Shown: positions 6,632 to 9,646 of the stretch, in pieces
Layout of the letters: each line of letters opens with the position of its first letter
How positions within the stretch are numbered: position 1 is the stretch's first letter
Program-made: the position numbers and the translations under genes
The notes under the pieces: model-generated
The model's database searches: none
Told to the model about the DNA's origin: nothing
The model's input: only the letters and a program-made list of their open reading frames with translations
Assembly (NCBI GenBank): GCA_027064425.1
Contig: JAMOPO010000035.1
Location: forward strand, 1-9,646
Origin: Methanobacteriota archaeon
GTDB lineage: Archaea > JAADCQ01 > Methanopyri > Methanopyrales > Methanopyraceae
Length of the DNA stretch: 9,646 bases
Reading direction: 5' to 3'

Positions 6632-8911
6632 ATGGCGGATAGAAGCGCAAGCCGCAACATCCGACCACCGTTGCTGGGTCTGCTGCTCGTCGCCCTTGCA
6701 GGCGCGGTCGCGACCGGAGCGGCCGCGGACCGCGTAGCCAACGTCACGGTCGAATTAGATGTCAATGGTAATCACGGGACGTGTAAGGACCTATTCGTAG
6801 GTGTTGAAGTTTACGATAGCTTGGGCAACCTCCTTGCGAGCTGCTACTGGGACGGTAGGAGCGACGCTTTTGGGACGAAAGCCTGTGAAAGGCACTTCGA
6901 TCGTACCGTTGACAGCTTCAGGGTGTTCCTTACCGTCCGCTACAAGGGTGAAGAGCTGGCGTACAAGAGGACCTTCATACGCGTGCTCCCTGGGCGGGGT
7001 ATCGTCGTCGACTTTGATGGTCAGGTCATCACGATTACTGGTGGAGACAGTAGGCAAGAGTTTCGGCCAATTAGGGTCACGCGGGTAATCGACGGTCAGG
7101 TCGTGGAGCTCGTCCTTCGGCCCGGCGCTAAGGTGGACAAGGCCGAGGTAATGCGGGACTCGTCTTCCAGAGGAGGCGAAGACTGGAAGGAGTGGATAGT
7201 TGACTTCCTCTTCTGGGTAGACGGGAGCATAGTTGTTCACGGCAAGAAGGGCAAGTACCGCATCGACCTCAGCGCGCGCGTAGAGCACACTGCCCTGAGC
7301 CCAATCGCCATCATCGCCGGGTTCGTGGCGCCGGCCCGCTCGACCCGTTTCGCAGACGTCGTGCTCCACGTCCCGCTCAGTCGAGTTAACGTCCACGCAA
7401 GCTTAGGGTCGGTCGGGTGGTGGAGGGCTAGGGAGCGCGTTCGCGTGGTCTTCGAGACCCCGGAGGGCTCCTTCGAGCTCGAACCCCCGAACACTCTCGA
7501 GCTCTCCCTACCACCCAAGCCCTTCCGCGTGCGCGTCGAGGTCTACGAGGGTCGGGAGCTGAAAGCGTGCTCCGAGTACGAGATCCAGCCCGGCCCCGCC
7601 GTCCTCCACCTCTTCGGGCCCAGGTACATTCAGGTCCGACTCACCTCGAAGATCCTCAAGCGGGCCCCGAGCGTGAAGTTCCTCCAGCCCGAGGTGTACC
7701 GGACGAGCAAGATCGAGCCCAGTACCGAGGTGAGAATCCCCTTCATCATTGAGACCCCGACCGACGCGATCCCGTACACGCTCTACATCCAACTCTCCGG
7801 ACCCTACCTGCTGCCGGACGGGGGCACCATCCTCGAGGCGCTCCTAACCTTCTCCACCTTCAACCTGGTACGCGTCCTGAACCACCTCCTGAACGTCCCG
7901 GACGACGCCCTCAACCGACCCCTCATTCTGCCCCGGTTGCCACCACGGTACGCGCTGATCGGCCTCGCCGCCTGCCTGACCACGCTCGCCGCCCGCCACT
8001 ACCTCGGAGTCGCCACGCTAGCAACCCTCGGCGTGGAGATCGAGGGCGAGCTCGGCTTCATCACCCTCCCACTCGGCGTCTGGGGCGCCCGACTCATCGC
8101 CGCCGCGACCGGGCTACCGCTACCCCTCATTGGAGCCCTCACCAAGCTCGTCCAGTGGGTCTTCGACCAGCAGTGGCGGGGCGGCCCCCTCTGGGAGGTA
8201 CCCCACCTCGTCCTCACCACACCGATCACCTGGTACCTCGAGCGCGCCCTCCAAGAGTGGCAACGGCTCGCAGTCTACCTGCTCCTCGGCGCGATCGGCA
8301 TCAACCTACCACTCCCGCTCTACTCCTCCGTCTACATCTACCCCATCTTCGACGAACCACCCGAAGAAACGCTCCCACACCTCCCAGACATTCTCCTGGG
8401 CATCGCCCTGCTCCCCACCCACGCCGCCCTCCAGCTGCTCACCCAACCACTCCCCATCGGGCTCGCGAACGCCCTCACCCTGCTCCTCATGTCCCCGCTG
8501 GGGTACTACCTACCCATCCCCGACCCCATCGCCGCCCTCCTAGCCCTGCCCTCCGCCCTCGAACACCTCGTGGCGCTGCTCCTGGCCCCGGCACTCCTCC
8601 TCGAGGGTGCGCGAACGGAGTTCAAGATCGCCCTCGAGGTCGGGCCGAGGACGGGGCGCGGAGAGTGCCTGCAGTATCCCCACGAGGCAATCGTTTCGAT
8701 GGTCAAAACGACTGCGGAACCGCGAGCCTTACGCGCGAAATGGGGGCCTTTTCCCGGGAGGGCCCGCAGAGGGTCAGGGTGTGCCGGCCCCGAGTGCACT
8801 GACCTCGACGGGCCCACGCGCCGGAGTGGTGGTGGCCACACGCCCTCGGTCGTAAGGGGGCACGGGGAGGCCTTGCATCTTCCGGTGGGGGCAGCCGTCC
8901 ACTCGAGGTAG
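6632..8911 (+). CDS. Large secreted-ectodomain, multi-pass membrane protein (paralogue B)
   Basis: ATG 6632 is preceded at 5-10 bases by a GGGGGG run and gives a proper signal peptide: basic MADRSASRNIRPP, hydrophobic LLGLLLVALAGAVATG, cleavage near AAA|D. An in-frame GTG at 6590 is less likely. The 759-residue protein aligns with paralogue A from the signal to the EVGP motif near residue 671. It shares cysteines at 51, 71 and about 85, VGVEVYD/VRVEVYE strand motifs, RVVFETPEG, PGPAVLHLFGPRY, NLVRVLNHLLNVPD and a membrane region from about 440 to 658. By eye the ectodomain start is about half identical and the first membrane blocks about 80 per cent. A further 88 or so residues follow EVGP, Gly/Arg/Pro-rich with no counterpart in A, probably a run-on after loss of the ancestral stop. 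Function unknown; a cell-surface role is inferred from layout. Confidence 0.85.
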   Translation: MADRSASRNIRPPLLGLLLVALAGAVATGAAADRVANVTVELDVNGNHGTCKDLFVGVEVYDSLGNLLASCYWDGRSDAFGTKACERHFDRTVDSFRVFLTVRYKGEELAYKRTFIRVLPGRGIVVDFDGQVITITGGDSRQEFRPIRVTRVIDGQVVELVLRPGAKVDKAEVMRDSSSRGGEDWKEWIVDFLFWVDGSIVVHGKKGKYRIDLSARVEHTALSPIAIIAGFVAPARSTRFADVVLHVPLSRVNVHASLGSVGWWRARERVRVVFETPEGSFELEPPNTLELSLPPKPFRVRVEVYEGRELKACSEYEIQPGPAVLHLFGPRYIQVRLTSKILKRAPSVKFLQPEVYRTSKIEPSTEVRIPFIIETPTDAIPYTLYIQLSGPYLLPDGGTILEALLTFSTFNLVRVLNHLLNVPDDALNRPLILPRLPPRYALIGLAACLTTLAARHYLGVATLATLGVEIEGELGFITLPLGVWGARLIAAATGLPLPLIGALTKLVQWVFDQQWRGGPLWEVPHLVLTTPITWYLERALQEWQRLAVYLLLGAIGINLPLPLYSSVYIYPIFDEPPEETLPHLPDILLGIALLPTHAALQLLTQPLPIGLANALTLLLMSPLGYYLPIPDPIAALLALPSALEHLVALLLAPALLLEGARTEFKIALEVGPRTGRGECLQYPHEAIVSMVKTTAEPRALRAKWGPFPGRARRGSGCAGPECTDLDGPTRRSGGGHTPSVVRGHGEALHLPVGAAVHSR
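7959..8034 (+). repeat. 76-bp perfect inverted copy, right arm
   Basis: This is the exact reverse complement of 3707-3782. It lies at the start of the membrane half of paralogue B, just after the ectodomain, in the codon frame matching paralogue A. Segments further downstream, such as 8532-8620, encode nearly the same peptide as paralogue A but differ at many synonymous sites, which makes the complete identity here stand out. Confidence 0.9.
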
Positions 8912-8932
8912 CTTCTTCAAGCGAGGCTGGTC

Positions 8933-9024
8933 GGACCCGGGCACCGGGCCGGTACGGGCACCGTCGGTCGGCTCCCAGCCTTGGGCCTGTTACCCCCTCG
9001 CGGTCCGGGTCCCACCGGCCCGGT
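8933..9024. other. GC-rich self-complementary segment
   Basis: This lies in the gene-poor stretch after paralogue B. ACCGGGCCGG (8943-8952) is exactly complementary to CCGGCCCGGT (9015-9024). GGACCCGG (8933-8940) is complementary to CCGGGTCC (9005-9012). The two pairings cross, so they would be alternatives or a pseudoknot. It could be RNA structure, or chance in DNA of such high GC. I see none of the conserved blocks of SRP RNA or RNase P RNA. Confidence 0.25.
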
Positions 9025-9071
9025 CACCGGCTGCCTCCTCGCGCCCCCCGGGTAGCTGGTCACCCGTTGCC

Positions 9072-9329
9072 GTGCCCGAGTGGGTGGATCGGACCTGGGG
9101 CACGCTGCGGGGCGACCACCGCACGGGGCTGGTGGGGGCGCCCATCCCCCTAGGTGGTATCGGAGGCCGAGGCGGGTTGCTGCGGCCGCTCCGGGCCCCG
9201 GTCCTCTCGTTGGGCCTTTCCGCGTGCGGGCTGGCGGCACGGACACCGGTCCGCGGGCACGTCCGTGGGCGCTATGAAAAACCGCCCTCCCATCCCGCCG
9301 CCATCACACGGGTACGCCCATCGTCGTGA
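9072..9329 (+). CDS. Possible small ORF, unknown product
   Basis: The frame starts at GTG 9072 and ends at TGA 9327-9329 (85 residues), reading PEWVDRTWGTLRGDHRTG then GLLRPLRAPVLSLGLSACGL. About 85 per cent of its first 66 codons end in G or C, higher than expected by composition alone, and the same frame is open back to 8856 with a similar bias. Against it, the residues are mostly Gly, Arg and Pro, the last 20 residues look non-coding, and it runs into the opposing remnant at 9304. It may be a short protein, part of a decayed gene, or chance. No family recognised. Confidence 0.3.
   Translation: MPEWVDRTWGTLRGDHRTGLVGAPIPLGGIGGRGGLLRPLRAPVLSLGLSACGLAARTPVRGHVRGRYEKPPSHPAAITRVRPSS
9277..9281 (-). 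terminator. Possible oligo-T terminator of the edge remnant
   Basis: On the minus strand TTTTT follows GGGAGGGCGG, about 25 bases after the TGA at 9306-9304 that ends the decayed gene. Archaeal termination uses short T-runs, and this is the longest T-run in the surrounding GC-rich DNA. Confidence 0.25.
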
Positions 9330-9646
9330 GCGCGTCCTCCAGCACGTGCGGGAGCCCACCGGGGGCAACGCAGGCCAGCGCTCGCGTGGTTCCGCCCCCC
9401 CCCGCTCGCGTGGCACGCTAGCACGAGCGCGAGCGGGACCAAGGACGGTGCACCGGCTCCCGGTACTCGAGCAGCCTCCCAACCGAGCCCTCACGAGCCT
9501 CCGAGCGAGCACCTGGTAAGAGGCCCGGGGGAGCGCGCCGAAGGCGCCAGGGACGCGCCCGGCTCCCTCAGCGTGGGAGCTCGCACCGCACTCTACGATA
9601 CCGCGCGTGTTCATCCAAGAACGCCCGATCGACGTCAATCCAGCGT
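9304..9646 (-). pseudogene. 3' part of a decayed gene running off the window
   Basis: Reading the minus strand from 9645 gives RWIDVDRAFLDEHARYRRV and CELPR, then an in-frame TGA (9570-9568). The same frame continues with LPGARSEAREGSVGRLLEYR and EPVHRPW. Near 9450 the coding look moves to another frame (LVPLALVLACHASGG), and at a run of nine G it moves again to GTTRALACVAPGGLPHVL and EDALTTMGVPV, ending at TGA 9306-9304. One stop and two frameshifts therefore separate pieces that otherwise read smoothly. The start lies outside the window and I do not recognise the family. The frameshift at a homopolymer could be a sequencing slip, but the other two lesions argue for true decay. Confidence 0.5.
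9395..9403. repeat. Run of nine C (G on the minus strand)
   Basis: This homopolymer marks one frame break of the remnant at 9304-9646. Such tracts are prone to slippage both in cells and in sequencing. Confidence 0.7.

Noticed and set aside
8155-8802. 215-residue plus-strand Pro/Arg/His-rich frame
   Set aside because: It is a shadow of paralogue B in another frame.
9568-9570. In-frame TGA as a selenocysteine codon
   Set aside because: Two nearby frameshifts make decay simpler, and no selenoprotein motif or SECIS-like hairpin was recognised.
9150-9638. 162-residue minus-strand frame as an intact gene
   Set aside because: The coding-like peptides of this region lie mostly in the other two frames; this one is Arg/Ser/Pro-rich.
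1-9646. CRISPR arrays, insertion sequences, tRNA or rRNA genes
   Set aside because: No regularly spaced repeats, transposase motifs, terminal inverted repeats with target duplications, or conserved RNA blocks were found on either strand.

Overview
This is a GC-rich prokaryotic segment with GTG as well as ATG starts. Most of its protein families I do not recognise. The proteins are rich in Val, Arg, Glu and Pro and often begin with a signal peptide. No tRNA, rRNA, transposase or housekeeping gene is visible. Together this fits a GC-rich thermophilic archaeon; Methanopyrus, whose genome carries many lineage-specific secreted and membrane protein families, is my best guess. That assignment is tentative because no diagnostic gene is present.

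Layout. The left end holds a secreted protein of unknown function (7-948, possibly begun before the window) and a truncated tandem paralogue of its C-terminal third (1080-1400). A plus-strand gene broken into three frames follows (1411-1801). On the minus strand is a small signal-anchored orphan (1875-2435). The stretch 2436-3030 has only minus-strand coding-like scraps and a GATC-containing palindrome. The centre is a divergent pair of large paralogues, 3031-5079 (minus) and 6632-8911 (plus). Each has a signal peptide, an ectodomain of about 400 residues and a multi-pass C-terminal membrane region. The 1.5 kb between their starts holds no convincing intact gene, only likely remnants. The right end (8912-9646) has a possible short plus-strand ORF and the decayed 3' part of a minus-strand gene running off the edge.

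The most interesting feature is the paralogue pair. The two genes form a long imperfect inverted repeat whose membrane half is far better conserved than the ectodomain. Within it is a perfectly identical 76-bp inverted copy in matching codon frame (3707-3782 and 7959-8034), placed just after the ectodomain in both genes. Recombination there would invert the middle and exchange ectodomains between the two membrane anchors while keeping both frames open. This is inference, but it is testable. Otherwise the window looks like an accessory region where cell-surface orphan genes duplicate, diverge and decay.
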